Positions 1-8,543 of a stretch of 64,000 bases of DNA are shown in pieces; position 1 is the stretch's first letter, and each line of letters starts with the position of its first letter. Source of the DNA: Neobacillus massiliamazoniensis (GTDB lineage Bacteria; Bacillota; Bacilli; Bacillales; Cytobacillaceae); NCBI RefSeq assembly GCF_001048695.1, contig NZ_CVRB01000001.1, forward strand, positions 186,001-250,000, given 5' to 3'. Under the pieces are notes generated by a model that saw nothing but the letters and a program-made list of their open reading frames with translations, made no database searches and had not been told where the DNA came from. Made by a program: the position numbers and the translations under genes.

Positions 1-19
1 ATGTTTCTACTCATTTAAT

Positions 20-394
20 TCACTCCCAATAAATAATTTTTATATCAATTATAGCGTTGTGAAGTTTTGTATCATTTTCATATAATTCGTATTTACCTGC
101 GACAACACCTTGAATCACTCGTGTGTTACCCATCATACCCCTGAATCTTTTTAAAGCATTTTCAATTTCTTTTCTGACTTGCTTTGCCTCTATATATTTA
201 GGAGAAAAACAAGAGAATTGAAAACGAGGGAATGATACATCTATATCATGATGTCCAGGTGCCGAAACTTCGTTATACGCAACCGCTGGCTTTGTGCCAT
301 TCTCCGGAAGGACACCTGGATAAATTCTTCCTGCAATTAAATCATTTAATGGCTGATAGGTTTTAAGATAATTAACTAAATCTGTCTCTAGCAA
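20..394 (-). CDS. DUF3168-like tail completion protein
   Basis: A 124-residue protein in the position of phage tail-completion/tail-terminator proteins (DUF3168, SPP1 gp17-like), directly after the gp10-like gene. I place the start at a TTG because a GGAAGGTGAT ribosome-binding site lies just upstream; a longer reading to 418 would overlap the previous gene. Family-like features are the N-terminal segment ending NDLIAGRIYP and the late strand AIIDIKIIYWE. Such proteins join head and tail in siphoviruses. The downstream tail genes are outside the window. Family assignment is from residue pattern and gene order only. Confidence 0.7.
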   Translation of the reverse strand: MLETDLVNYLKTYQPLNDLIAGRIYPGVLPENGTKPAVAYNEVSAPGHHDIDVSFPRFQFSCFSPKYIEAKQVRKEIENALKRFRGMMGNTRVIQGVVAGKYELYENDTKLHNAIIDIKIIYWE

Positions 395-398
395 GCTA

Positions 399-818
399 TC
401 ACCTTCCTTGCCTTTCAATAGCTGCTCTTAAGCCTTCTATAAGCCGTGTTCTTATTTTCGACTTACTCTTATCGAGAGATGGGCGCATAAACGGTCTAGG
501 TGGTTGTCGTGACGTGCCAAGCTCGTAAAAAGTGATGTAGTATGGATCTGCTTTACCGGTACCGTTCCCGACAACGACATTAGCGTAATAACCTCTCTTG
601 CCCTCTCCTATTTCGATTCGTAAAGTATTCCTTGACTTACTAGACTTAATGGGTACTCGTGCATCAGCTTCACGAAAAACGATTTCAGCGCACTCTGATA
701 TTAAATCATGAAGTTCCTTTTTTAATTCCTCATCTGCCCGCTGGAGAGCTCTGACTATATCATCAATACCTTCTACCCTGACGCGCATACGGTTATTTAA
801 TCGCATCTGTCTAGCCAT
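399..818 (-). CDS. HK97 gp10-like head-tail joining protein
   Basis: A 139-residue protein with the HK97 gp10 family pattern: N-terminal helix GIDDIVRALQRADEELK, then the basic segment RVPIKSSKSRNTLR and the C-terminal YELGTSRQPPRPFMRPS stretch typical of gp10/tail-component proteins. The start at MARQMRL has an AAGGAG site and overlaps the preceding stop as TAATG, which implies translational coupling. It sits between head-closure and tail-completion genes, the usual order in HK97-type modules. Confidence 0.8.
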   Translation of the reverse strand: MARQMRLNNRMRVRVEGIDDIVRALQRADEELKKELHDLISECAEIVFREADARVPIKSSKSRNTLRIEIGEGKRGYYANVVVGNGTGKADPYYITFYELGTSRQPPRPFMRPSLDKSKSKIRTRLIEGLRAAIERQGR

Positions 819-1171
819 TATTGCCGCTCCTTGCACATGATTTGAAGTTCTTTTTTAGCGTAGTCTTTATCGATCACATAAAGAAATTCAAATACTTTCC
901 CTTCATAAACAGCTTTCATTGTGCGGTCAATCCCTGTTCTGTATCGGATAGTAATCCGTGTTGTAACCTCGGCATTCACTTGTTGGGCCGAAAACAATTC
1001 ACGACCACGCAATTGAAAGATGTCTGCCCATGTTTCAGCTACAGGAATCCATTCATCTAACGGTTGCCCGGCTTCGTCCACATCTTTTTCAGGATCCGGA
1101 GGTCTTAGGATGCTGATACGATGTCTGAATAAACCAGAATTCAAATTCGGCTTATATTTAAATGGTTGCAC
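818..1171 (-). CDS. phage head closure protein (SPP1 gp16-like)
   Basis: About 117 residues. The segment LFRHRISILRPP followed by WADIFQLRGRELFSAQQVNAE and RITIRYRTGI is the classic head-tail adaptor/stopper family (Phage_H_T_join) pattern. The protein is expected to close the connector after DNA packaging. I prefer the GTG start at 1171 because a GGAGG lies 9 nt upstream within the end of the previous gene; a longer reading to 1198 would overlap that gene further. The stop overlaps the next start. Confidence 0.8.
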   Translation of the reverse strand: MQPFKYKPNLNSGLFRHRISILRPPDPEKDVDEAGQPLDEWIPVAETWADIFQLRGRELFSAQQVNAEVTTRITIRYRTGIDRTMKAVYEGKVFEFLYVIDKDYAKKELQIMCKERQ

Positions 1172-1445
1172 CTGTATCAGCCTCCAGTGCTTTAGCAATT
1201 CCCAAACTATTGATTTGGCTTAAAAAATTATCGTTAAAATACTCTAAAGCATCGTTATAGACATACCTGGAACGCTCAAAAACGAGCTCTTTAAACTCTT
1301 CATCGGTGTTTATATCATAATCTCCACAAGCCTTCTTTAATGCCTTAATAGACGCAGAAAGGATGCGTCTTAGGTTTTCATCTTCATAATCACCTAAGTG
1401 CATCCTCTCTTTAAATTCTTTTAAGATTTCATCAGTGATGCTCAT
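1158..1445 (-). CDS. head-tail connector protein (gp6/gp15-like)
   Basis: A 95-residue, largely helical protein (MSITDEILKEFKERMHLGDYEDENLRRILSA is its N-terminal region) of the size and position of phage QLRG/gp6-like DNA-packaging connectors. The pattern of an N-terminal helix, then ILSASIKALKKACGDY and YVYNDALEYF, fits the gp6-like family. It overlaps the next gene by 14 nt and follows the small 63-residue gene. Confidence 0.7.
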   Translation of the reverse strand: MSITDEILKEFKERMHLGDYEDENLRRILSASIKALKKACGDYDINTDEEFKELVFERSRYVYNDALEYFNDNFLSQINSLGIAKALEADTGATI

Positions 1446-1450
1446 CTACA

Positions 1451-1642
1451 TCACTCCTTGGCCTTCTTTTCTGCTTTCACTTCTTCGATGAATACGCATT
1501 TGTATTCAGGATGTGGTTTCGATAGTTCCTCGATACGCTTTTTAGTTGGCTTTGATCCTGTTTTCGGATACTCTTCACCAACTAGATAATGTGTGTTGTT
1601 ATCATGCGTATCGATAAATTCATTTACTACCTTGTATGCCAT
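1451..1642 (-). CDS. small hypothetical phage head protein
   Basis: A 63-residue protein between capsid and connector genes. It starts with KVVNEFIDTHDNNTHYLVGE, a short beta-rich segment, and ends in a Lys/Glu-rich tail. Proteins of this size and motif are common at this position in Bacillus siphoprophages, but I do not know a function; a head decoration or Rho-N-like role is only a guess. Translation start has an AAAGGAG-type site upstream. Confidence 0.6.
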   Translation of the reverse strand: MAYKVVNEFIDTHDNNTHYLVGEEYPKTGSKPTKKRIEELSKPHPEYKCVFIEEVKAEKKAKE

Positions 1643-1664
1643 TTACCGTTATTCTCCTTTCAAA

Positions 1665-2804
1665 TTAAGGTGCTGGCACTCCTAATTGTAAATCGTAAAC
1701 TTGGGATGCATACTTGTCTTTTGGTTTACCTGTAGCATATTGTTTAGCGATATAAAGAGTAGCATCTTCCATTGCTAAAGTTTGGTCAAACTTTTTGATT
1801 GGATCTGTACCACCCATAGCTGCGATGTATTCACCTTTGACAAAGAATAATATCTTGCCCTGTGGAACAAACACTGACTCACTTGTGATCGGATTAAATG
1901 GCAAGCTGGTCACATAAATTCCGGCAGCATTTTGAATTGTCGATTTCCCTTGAATATCGAATGTGTCAAACGGATTTGTCACCATAACTACTTTTCCTGC
2001 TATTGTTTTAGGTCTGTCGGCATCCTTTCCGTCCGCTTTCGTTTTCTTTGCAAGCAGTTTAACTATACCTGTTAATTCATTAATTGTTGTTTCTCCCGGC
2101 TTGAATGTTAATTTGCCGGCAGATGCTTTATCTGGATACACTCCGCCAACTACGTTACCGCTTGGATCTTTTAATAAACCGATAGGCTCATCTTTACCTG
2201 TACCAGCAACAAATCCGCGCTCTAATCCTACCGCCATTGCTTCGACCATCATAGTACGAACATATTGCTCAACCCACACAGGACCAAGCTTAAGCATGTC
2301 ATTTGCTAATGGAATAAATGCTGTTAATTTTAGTTGAATGATAGATTCTTTACGGAACGTTGCATTAAGCTGTCCTTTGATGTCTCCAAACAATGGACCC
2401 CATACTGCTGCGCCACTTGGATCACCATAGATAAATTCTGTAACGGCTCCTAAGTTTTCCAGGCCGATATGTTGCAATAGTGGGTGTGCTGCCACAAGGT
2501 CATCGAAAACACGCTCTTGTGTCGTCTTTGGCAGCGTTTCTGTATCTTTAAAACCGCCAGTTTGAACAACAGCATTAAAGAATTTCATTTCTTCGCTAGT
2601 AAGGACATTGGAGCCTCGTGCTTGCATGATAGAACGGTCCAAGATAGATTCATTGACTTGATTCAGAATGTCAGCTTGTACATCATTTGCAAGCGCCTCA
2701 ATCATAGCATTTAATGCAGCCGATTGTTCCTCAGGGGTTCCCTCCTGTGTAGCCTTCGCAAATGCTAATTTTTTCGATTCGAAATTGTTAAATTTAATCG
2801 TCAT
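1665..2804 (-). CDS. HK97-family major capsid protein
   Basis: A 379-residue capsid protein. It has an N-terminal helical region (residues 1-60), then the sequence LPKTTQERVFDDLVAAHPLL and the HK97-fold stretch GAVWGPLFGDIKGQLNATFRK, and late motifs FVKGEYIAAMGG and FDQTLAMEDATLY. It follows the separate ClpP-type protease gene with only a 2-nt gap, so scaffold/protease and capsid are not fused. The protein forms the icosahedral shell. Confidence 0.93.
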   Translation of the reverse strand: MTIKFNNFESKKLAFAKATQEGTPEEQSAALNAMIEALANDVQADILNQVNESILDRSIMQARGSNVLTSEEMKFFNAVVQTGGFKDTETLPKTTQERVFDDLVAAHPLLQHIGLENLGAVTEFIYGDPSGAAVWGPLFGDIKGQLNATFRKESIIQLKLTAFIPLANDMLKLGPVWVEQYVRTMMVEAMAVGLERGFVAGTGKDEPIGLLKDPSGNVVGGVYPDKASAGKLTFKPGETTINELTGIVKLLAKKTKADGKDADRPKTIAGKVVMVTNPFDTFDIQGKSTIQNAAGIYVTSLPFNPITSESVFVPQGKILFFVKGEYIAAMGGTDPIKKFDQTLAMEDATLYIAKQYATGKPKDKYASQVYDLQLGVPAP

Positions 2805-2806
2805 AT

Positions 2807-3610
2807 TTATTTACCTCCTAAATTTAAAAAGAGCTTACTCAGATTCTGTTTAGGTTGAACAGGCTTCGGAGTTGGCTCTTTTGGTTTTAATTCGTTTTTA
2901 ATTAATTCTTGAACAGTGGCTGTGAAATCATTTTTGAATTCGTCAAATGCTTGTTTCATAATCTGATTACTATCTAGTCCTGCAGTTGTTTGATTATTTT
3001 TCAGCAAACCATTTCGAATTCCATCAATTACTTTTTGCGGAATCATATTTTCAATTCCCACATTCGCAGACAATTTAATTTGCGTATCTTCAAACATGAT
3101 CTCATCAATCAAACCTTTATCCAAAGCATCTTGAGGAGTCAACCAGGTTTCATTATCCATCAGTGTTAAAAGTTCTTCTTCGCTCATGCCACTTTTAATT
3201 CGATAAGCGTTAGCAATGGTTTTGTTTACAACTTTCAACATTTCGGAAGCCTTATCCATGCTTCGATAATCTCCCTGATTACGACTACTCGCATTATGGA
3301 TCATCATTTGCGCGGTTGGAGACATTTTAACCTTTCCAGCCATGGCAATTACGCTTGCCGCTGATGCCGCTAATCCTACTATCTTACTTTCTACATTACC
3401 AGGATAATCTTTTAGGGTTGTGTAGATTTCTGATCCAGCCTGAACAGAACCGCCACCACTATTAATTATTACCTCTAGATCTGCACCTTTTGCATCTTCC
3501 AATGATTTCGAAATATCTTTAGGGCTTGTTGCATCCATTTCGAATAAATCATAAATCCACTTTTCGTCATCGGAAATAATAACCCCTTTAACATTTACCT
3601 TATGCTTCAC
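2807..3610 (-). CDS. ClpP-like prohead protease
   Basis: A 267-residue protein with the ClpP/crotonase fold: INSGGGSVQAGSEIY (oxyanion strand), the catalytic serine in AASAASVIAMAG, and the histidine in MMIHNASSRNQGD. It matures the procapsid by cleaving scaffold or capsid delta domains. The last 60 residues (after about 205) are Lys/Pro/Gln rich and may serve as scaffold. It overlaps the portal gene by 4 nt (ATGA type), showing tight coupling in the head operon. Confidence 0.92.
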   Translation of the reverse strand: MKHKVNVKGVIISDDEKWIYDLFEMDATSPKDISKSLEDAKGADLEVIINSGGGSVQAGSEIYTTLKDYPGNVESKIVGLAASAASVIAMAGKVKMSPTAQMMIHNASSRNQGDYRSMDKASEMLKVVNKTIANAYRIKSGMSEEELLTLMDNETWLTPQDALDKGLIDEIMFEDTQIKLSANVGIENMIPQKVIDGIRNGLLKNNQTTAGLDSNQIMKQAFDEFKNDFTATVQELIKNELKPKEPTPKPVQPKQNLSKLFLNLGGK

Positions 3611-4755
3611 GGTTTCTCACCTCCTTTAAGCGCTTCTTCTACCGTTTGGTAGTTTTTAGTGATAAAGTACTCGTCCATAAGTGGATTATCAACTCGATCA
3701 GCTCCCAATTCTTCGCGTAATTCGTTTCCGTTAAATATCCCAGCAGCACGTAATTTATCAACGGCAGTCGCAACATCAAAAATATTGTTGTAGGAAATAC
3801 GCTTAATTTCCATCCGTTTTCCCTTTAAGAAATCGGCTTTATCTATGAATTTAGCATTGCCCTCGTCTCTAATCTTTTTCAAAAATGGATCAATGCAGAA
3901 ATTCATATAATTCCTTGTTTGCTTTTCTACATCCGCCATTTCACCTTTTAACATCGCGATGGGAATACCAAGAGAATTTGCAACCTGGTACAAAAAGCCA
4001 TCTGTTACTTTGTTTACTTCGTCCACTGGATGAGTTTGTTGTGGTTGTTTTGATTCCTCTAACTTAAAACCTTTTTGTTGCGGAACAATTGCAATAGACT
4101 TTTCAGCAAATGCTTTATAAATCTTATTGATGTAATTTTGTAGCTTGGCTTGGCTTTCTTCGCTTTTGTCGTGAATGGCTTCTATATCAACAAGACCACG
4201 AATCTGATTTTTCCTTTTCTGAAATTCTACAATTCTTCCAAATAGTTCTCCGTAATCTGTGTATAGCCCATCTAGTAGAGTAGTAAGTTTCTCGTTTGTA
4301 TATTGCAAATAAATAACTTCGCTCATTTTATAAGTCCGGTTAAAAGTATAATTTTTAACCGTTACATCACTAAAGCTATCCTCAAATACTGCGTATTCTG
4401 TACGAGTAAAAGAGTCAGCAATTAACAGATCATCTGTATCTGTTTTTACAACAAGGACCTGATTTTCTTTTATCAACTTATGAACAAGCTGCTGCCAAAA
4501 AGTTGAGGCTGTTTGATTTTGATTTGGTCTGACGTTCAATCGGTAATACAATTCGTCTTTGATAATTTCTTTGCCGTTTTTTACACGAAAATCAGATTGG
4601 CTTATGGTCCTGGCGATCATATCCACACAAATTTGGATAGCAAGTTTTTTCATGTGGATTTTTTTCGAAGTATCCTCGATAAGATCAAAATCCATCAAGT
4701 ACTCTAATTCTTTATTTCTGCTTTTAATAAGATCTAAAAATCCCAAATATCTCAC
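3607..4755 (-). CDS. phage portal protein (HK97 family)
   Basis: A 382-residue portal protein. Recognisable parts are KIHMKKLAIQICVDMIARTISQSDF near the N-terminus (the conserved helix of HK97/Phage_portal family members), the PNQNQTASTFWQQLVHKL segment, and the C-terminal NSLGIPIAMLKGE and FLKKIRDEGNAKF stretches. It forms the dodecameric DNA entry ring bound by the terminase. It lies directly after the large terminase gene, the standard order. Confidence 0.92.
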   Translation of the reverse strand: MRYLGFLDLIKSRNKELEYLMDFDLIEDTSKKIHMKKLAIQICVDMIARTISQSDFRVKNGKEIIKDELYYRLNVRPNQNQTASTFWQQLVHKLIKENQVLVVKTDTDDLLIADSFTRTEYAVFEDSFSDVTVKNYTFNRTYKMSEVIYLQYTNEKLTTLLDGLYTDYGELFGRIVEFQKRKNQIRGLVDIEAIHDKSEESQAKLQNYINKIYKAFAEKSIAIVPQQKGFKLEESKQPQQTHPVDEVNKVTDGFLYQVANSLGIPIAMLKGEMADVEKQTRNYMNFCIDPFLKKIRDEGNAKFIDKADFLKGKRMEIKRISYNNIFDVATAVDKLRAAGIFNGNELREELGADRVDNPLMDEYFITKNYQTVEEALKGGEKP

Positions 4756-4764
4756 CGCCTTTCA

Positions 4765-6399
4765 TTAAAAATCAATGTCATCTAAGAAAAAGTCCACATC
4801 GTCCTGCAGAACATTATCGGCTTCGAATAAAGCGTGGATAAATGCCTGGAATCCGTCTGTTTTCCTGCGGAATTCATCTTTCTTGAGGTATTCTTTATTA
4901 CCGTCTTTCTTTGTCTGGACGTATACGTTATTTGTGTACCACCGCATCAGTTGGTTATCGCCGAAAATAATTTTATGCTTAGCAAACATCGTCTCTACCC
5001 TTGGAGCTAAGAGTGAATGGATTGCCCTTGGGTTTCGAATGAAAACTAGTTCAAAGCCTTCTGCCTCTAATGCAGTTTTAACCAGGTCTAAACGGAATGT
5101 ATCGGCAACAATCTTTGTTAGTCCGTATTGCTCCCTCATTTCTACAAACCAGTTAACAATATGCCTCACGTCAATTACCGGTTCATCAACAATGGTGAGA
5201 AGCCCGTCTTTTTCCCATTGCTTGATAGGCACTTTTAGCTTTACAGTGTCTAAGAAGCCTTTACGGACAAAGGAGTGGGTTTTCCAGATATACTCCTCGT
5301 CAACTTTAAAGAGCAATCCCACAGCTGCGAAGTCTTTAATACTTGCGAAGTCCAGCCCGCCAACGCAGGTCCGATGTTTTAAATCTGGCACCGGTCTGTC
5401 AGTTGCTAAGATATCGTCCCAGGTGGCCACCGATTTTGCCAGGTCTACTTCCGGCAGGTTCATACGTTTTGTTATAAACTCTTCGCGATTGCCTGGGTTA
5501 TTCGCCAGCTGCTTAAACTGAGCAAGAACCTTTTTAAACAAACCTGCTGCATACGTACTTCGTGGTTCACTGAACATTGGATTGGCTTTTTCCCACATTT
5601 CTGGATTATCCATTTCCTTTGGATCATCGATTTTGCAGATAAAGGGGAATAACGGATCATCTAGGTCTTTTCCTTCCAGGATGTTCATTGCCCGTTCTTT
5701 CATTTTGTCTAAAAAGCCTTCACGAACATACCCTTCAGTACCAATAAAAAATTCCCTAGCATTCGGCACTTTACCAAGTCCACTAGAGAATACATTTACC
5801 ACATCAAAGTTTTCGTATTGGTGTATTTCATCGTAAATCACACAACCATCTCGGAGACCGTCCTTGGTGCCCGCGTTAGATGTGTGATACTGTAAAATAC
5901 TTTTCGTATCATTGCCAAGAATTTCAACCTTTGTACGATAAAACATCTTCTCCAAAACTTCTTTGCCTTCGATGGAATCATACACTTCTCGAAAAGATGT
6001 TTTTGCCTGAAGCTCGCTGTTGGCCACAATTGAAATATTGTATTTTGGAATGCCATGTAGCAGGCTGATAAAAAAATGACATAAGGTAGAAATAAGCCCA
6101 TTCTTACCAGCACCCCTGGCCATTAGTATTAAAAACTGTTCATAAAAAACTGAGTTATCTTTCTTGTAAAAAAGAAAGACAAATGCTGTTACAAATTTTT
6201 GAAATGGTTCCATAATGAAATACCATTTCTCTGTAAACTTTATATAATTCTCATGCATTTTTTCGTCAAAATATAAATCGCCTCTGGAAAGAACATTCTT
6301 TTTAAGATACTTAATTAACAGAACCCGCTCTTTATTGAGTTTTATCTTTCCTGTTTCATAGAGCTGGATGTAATCATCCACATACTTGTTTGAAATCAT
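4765..6399 (-). CDS. terL: terminase large subunit
   Basis: A 544-residue packaging motor. The ATPase part shows a Walker A variant ARGAGKNGL near residue 93, and Walker B VIYDEIHQYE near 187. The C-terminal nuclease part has GGLDFASIKDFAAVGLLF near 345 with an acidic residue expected to bind metal, and later VADTFRLD. Length and motifs match the Terminase_1 (HK97/P27-associated) family. Its start overlaps the stop of the small terminase by 4 nt. Confidence 0.95.
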   Translation of the reverse strand: MISNKYVDDYIQLYETGKIKLNKERVLLIKYLKKNVLSRGDLYFDEKMHENYIKFTEKWYFIMEPFQKFVTAFVFLFYKKDNSVFYEQFLILMARGAGKNGLISTLCHFFISLLHGIPKYNISIVANSELQAKTSFREVYDSIEGKEVLEKMFYRTKVEILGNDTKSILQYHTSNAGTKDGLRDGCVIYDEIHQYENFDVVNVFSSGLGKVPNAREFFIGTEGYVREGFLDKMKERAMNILEGKDLDDPLFPFICKIDDPKEMDNPEMWEKANPMFSEPRSTYAAGLFKKVLAQFKQLANNPGNREEFITKRMNLPEVDLAKSVATWDDILATDRPVPDLKHRTCVGGLDFASIKDFAAVGLLFKVDEEYIWKTHSFVRKGFLDTVKLKVPIKQWEKDGLLTIVDEPVIDVRHIVNWFVEMREQYGLTKIVADTFRLDLVKTALEAEGFELVFIRNPRAIHSLLAPRVETMFAKHKIIFGDNQLMRWYTNNVYVQTKKDGNKEYLKKDEFRRKTDGFQAFIHALFEADNVLQDDVDFFLDDIDF

Positions 6400-6728
6400 A
6401 TCAAGTCACTAGCGCCAGGCTTTTCCTTTTCCAGTGGCTCTTCTATCGGTGATGCTTTCAAACCGAGTGCGTCTAAGATTTTAATCATTCGATCATTTGT
6501 TTTATGCAAGTCGTTTATGGAGGGATTCGATTTTGGGCCGTGCATGCCGGAAACCTTAATCCCGATATCTTGGATGTCATCTATAAGCTCGCATTTTAAA
6601 TCCCATAGTGAAAGATAGTCTTGCACCAGATCTTCAAAATGTTTTCCGACTATAGTTTTTTCTTTAAGCTGGGAAGTTAAATCTTTTTCAATTCTTTTTC
6701 TAAGAGTTTCACGCTTAACTTTGGCCAT
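6396..6728 (-). CDS. terS: terminase small subunit (P27 family)
   Basis: A 110-residue protein with the P27-type pattern: N-terminal basic KRETLRKRIEKDL, a middle helix LVQDYLSLWDLKCELIDDI, the linker SGMHGPKSNPSINDLHKTNDRMIKILDALGL, and an acidic tail. In this family the small subunit recognises pac/cos DNA and hands it to the large subunit. An AGGAGG site precedes the start. It is followed downstream by terL with a 4-nt overlap. Confidence 0.9.
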   Translation of the reverse strand: MAKVKRETLRKRIEKDLTSQLKEKTIVGKHFEDLVQDYLSLWDLKCELIDDIQDIGIKVSGMHGPKSNPSINDLHKTNDRMIKILDALGLKASPIEEPLEKEKPGASDLI

Positions 6729-6876
6729 TTGATCTCCTCCCTCCTATTTGTAAATGATTTCCAATTAAATAGATTCATGAGAACAGCATCATGAATCTGG
6801 AAAAACGACCCCTCGACCGCTCCTTAATAGCGATAAAAAAGCTAAAAATATTGGGCGGGGGGTATTTCTTGTTTTT

Positions 6877-7194
6877 TCACCATTTTTCGTCATTCCATTT
6901 GTTTTCCTTTTTTGCAAATCGTTCGTGTTTCACGTTATGGTGCCAAACACAAAGGACTTGTAGGTTATCGAGCTCTAGTGCTAACTCTGGATGAGTCTCA
7001 ATCTCCTTGATGTGATCCACATCGAGACGCTTGTGCTTATCTGGGTTATGATAATCCGTATAGACTCTTCCCTGGCGTTTGCATTCCTGGCATTCATAAT
7101 TGTCGCGTTCTAATGCTTGCTGCCTTAAAGCCTGCCACTTATCTGATTTATAGAATTTTACTTTCTGTTCTTTTGTTTTGTACTCAGGCATCAT
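6877..7194 (-). CDS. HNH endonuclease beside terminase
   Basis: A 105-residue HNH nuclease: CQECKRQ zinc-binding pair, LDVDHIKEIETHPELALELDNLQVLC with the catalytic DH and Asn, then CVWHHNVKH with the second metal ligands. HNH proteins encoded next to terminases help cos cleavage in HK97-like phages, which is the likely role. There is a 148-nt gap to the small terminase. A diverged partial copy lies at 7649-8050. Confidence 0.9.
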   Translation of the reverse strand: MMPEYKTKEQKVKFYKSDKWQALRQQALERDNYECQECKRQGRVYTDYHNPDKHKRLDVDHIKEIETHPELALELDNLQVLCVWHHNVKHERFAKKENKWNDEKW

Positions 7195-7236
7195 AATTCC
7201 AAAACATCACCTTCTTTAATAAATTTTAAAAATAAT

Positions 7237-7263
7237 ACAGGTTTTTATTGTTATTTGTCGAAT
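7237..7263 (+). promoter_or_regulatory. SigH-like promoter
   Basis: ACAGGTTTT, 11 bp, GTCGAAT fits the B. subtilis SigH pattern (RnAGGAwWW, N11-12, RnnGAAT) with one mismatch in the -35 box. It lies 12 nt before the GGAGGTG ribosome-binding site of the gene at 7289. TTGTCGAA also resembles a Spo0A box. Confidence 0.5.
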
Positions 7264-7288
7264 TTTAACATAATAGGAGGTGACACAT

Positions 7289-7540
7289 ATGGCCGATAAT
7301 AATATTAAAGTTAGTCCAACCCCGATTCAACGTAATAAATTTGACGCTGCCATTGATTTATTGAATATCCATAGGAATACTTATGGATTTGATAGTCAAG
7401 AGGAAATCGAATCTTTATTCGCAAAATACTATGCTATTGCAGAGGTTTGTGAGCGTAAATCTGCTAAAGATCTTCAAGAACTTGTTTCAGAAGATATTCT
7501 TAATAAATTGGGCAGATTTTCAAATTCAAATAGTTGGTAG
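7289..7540 (+). CDS. hypothetical accessory protein (moron candidate)
   Basis: An 83-residue protein on the strand opposite to the phage late genes. The start at MADNNIKV has a strong GGAGGTG site 8 nt upstream. It is helical in appearance (KFDAAIDLLNIHRNTYGFDSQ, then EEIESLFAKYYAIAEVCERK) with no motif I recognise. It has its own SigH-like promoter and its own terminator, so it is probably transcribed from the lysogen. Function unknown. Confidence 0.65.
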   Translation: MADNNIKVSPTPIQRNKFDAAIDLLNIHRNTYGFDSQEEIESLFAKYYAIAEVCERKSAKDLQELVSEDILNKLGRFSNSNSW

Positions 7541-7547
7541 ATTGGTT

Positions 7548-7582
7548 GTCTCCTCTGCTTTCACTAGCAGAAGAGACTTTTT
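7548..7582 (+). terminator. Rho-independent terminator
   Basis: GTCTC-TCTGC arm pairs with GCAGA-GAGAC, followed by TTTTT, immediately after the gene ending at 7540. Confidence 0.8.
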
Positions 7583-7605
7583 CATTTCCTCTTTTAAGAT
7601 AAAAT

Positions 7606-7631
7606 AAAAAACACCCGAAATTATTCGGATG
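7606..7631 (-). terminator. terminator of the 7649-8050 gene
   Basis: On the minus strand an 8-bp stem CATCCGAA / TTCGGGTG with a 4-nt loop is followed by TTTTTTATTTT. Confidence 0.75.
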
Positions 7632-7648
7632 CTTAAATAAGTATTTAA

Positions 7649-8050
7649 TTATCTTTGATATCCAACCGCGTTATTTTTTACAAAGATAATTAAATAACCT
7701 TTGTTATCAATGGCTCTATCCACTATGTCATTAATATTAACTAGTCCTTCATGTCCATAATTATTAGTACTGTGAGTTATGTACTTATTAACTACTAAAA
7801 GTTCTTGTCTATCCTCTCCATCTAACTCTTTAATCCACCCAGGTTGATCCACATTAATCATAATAATTTGTGAACCAAAATCTTTGATATGGTCCACATC
7901 GAGACGCTGTTTTGTTTTTACCTTACCGCTTTGCCGCTTGCATTCTTGGCATTCGTAGATATCACGTTCCAATGCCTGCTGCCTTAGTGATTGCCACTCG
8001 GAAGACTTATAGAATCGCATCTTTTGTTCATACGTTTTATACTCTGCCAT
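7649..8050 (-). CDS. chimeric protein: truncated HNH + unknown domain
   Basis: 133 residues. Residues 1-60 are a diverged copy of the HNH protein at 6877-7194 (YKTYEQKMRFYKSSEWQ, CQECKRQSG, LDVDHIK). The similarity stops right after DVDHIK. The rest (SQIIMINVDQPGWIKEL, ELLVVNKYITHSTNNYGHEG, GYLIIFVKNN) lacks the Asn and second CxxH half of the HNH motif and resembles no family I know. It therefore probably has no HNH nuclease activity. It has a private terminator on its 3' side. Confidence 0.65.
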   Translation of the reverse strand: MAEYKTYEQKMRFYKSSEWQSLRQQALERDIYECQECKRQSGKVKTKQRLDVDHIKDFGSQIIMINVDQPGWIKELDGEDRQELLVVNKYITHSTNNYGHEGLVNINDIVDRAIDNKGYLIIFVKNNAVGYQR

Positions 8051-8179
8051 TCAGCAGCAGCTCCTTACTCAGTTGCTTCTTGACACAAGAAGGGAACGGA
8101 CAGAAAATCTTTGTACCACTCCGCTAATCAGCCCAGACACACGTCTTACATTTATTCATGACCGTTCCCCCAAACATAT

Positions 8180-8204
8180 AAAAAAGCACCCTCGAAAGGA
8201 TGCT
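8180..8204 (-). terminator. terminator of the 8214-8447 gene
   Basis: Minus strand AGCATCC / GGGTGCT stem with loop TTTCGA, then TTTTTT. The same stem recurs at 9969-9992. Confidence 0.75.
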
Positions 8205-8213
8205 TAGTATTGA

Positions 8214-8447
8214 TTACTTTTCAACATAGTCTATTCCATTTGTCGTTGGTCTAAGATTACCTTGTCTATCTGCTGAAATAAAACCTTTTTCTATTAAATA
8301 GTTATAGGCTAAATCTTTTTCTCTATCTTCTACAAGTTCTTCTCTTGTAGTATGAAAAGATTTTCCACCGCTTTCAAAATAATGATTATATAATTCAATC
8401 ATTAATTGGCTTCTTAGTTGCTTTCTTTCATTGATTTCTAATGGCAT
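8214..8447 (-). CDS. hypothetical accessory protein, winged-helix-like
   Basis: A 77-residue protein starting at MPLEINERKQ, chosen because GGAGGTG lies 8 nt upstream. The segment EKDLAYNYLIEKGFISADRQGNLRPTTNGIDYVEK has the helix-then-wing look of small winged-helix proteins (GFI, strand, turn, strand, T-x-x-G). No partner or catalytic motif is visible. It is flanked by its own SigH-like promoter and terminator. Function unknown. Confidence 0.6.
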   Translation of the reverse strand: MPLEINERKQLRSQLMIELYNHYFESGGKSFHTTREELVEDREKDLAYNYLIEKGFISADRQGNLRPTTNGIDYVEK

Positions 8448-8473
8448 TCCGATCACCTCCTCTCGTCTACTTA

Positions 8474-8500
8474 TTTCGACAAAAGGAGATAATTTCCTGC
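8474..8500 (-). promoter_or_regulatory. SigH-like promoter
   Basis: On the minus strand GCAGGAAAT, 11 bp (TATCTCCTTTT), GTCGAAA. The -35 box is a perfect SigH match and the -10 deviates only in the last base. It is about 27 nt before the start of the gene ending at 8214 and contains TGTCGAA, a Spo0A-box core. Confidence 0.55.
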
Positions 8501-8518
8501 AATATTATCAAACAAAAA

Positions 8519-8537
8519 AGCACCCATATTCGGATGC
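8519..8537 (-). terminator. terminator of the 8544-8810 gene
   Basis: Minus strand AGCATCC / GGGTGCT stem followed by TTTTTTG, 6 nt after the stop. Confidence 0.7.
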
Positions 8538-8543
8538 TAAATG

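Noticed and set aside
4775-5521. Long plus-strand frame (248 codons) across terL
   Set aside because: Antisense shadow of the large terminase; no ribosome-binding site and no recognisable protein.
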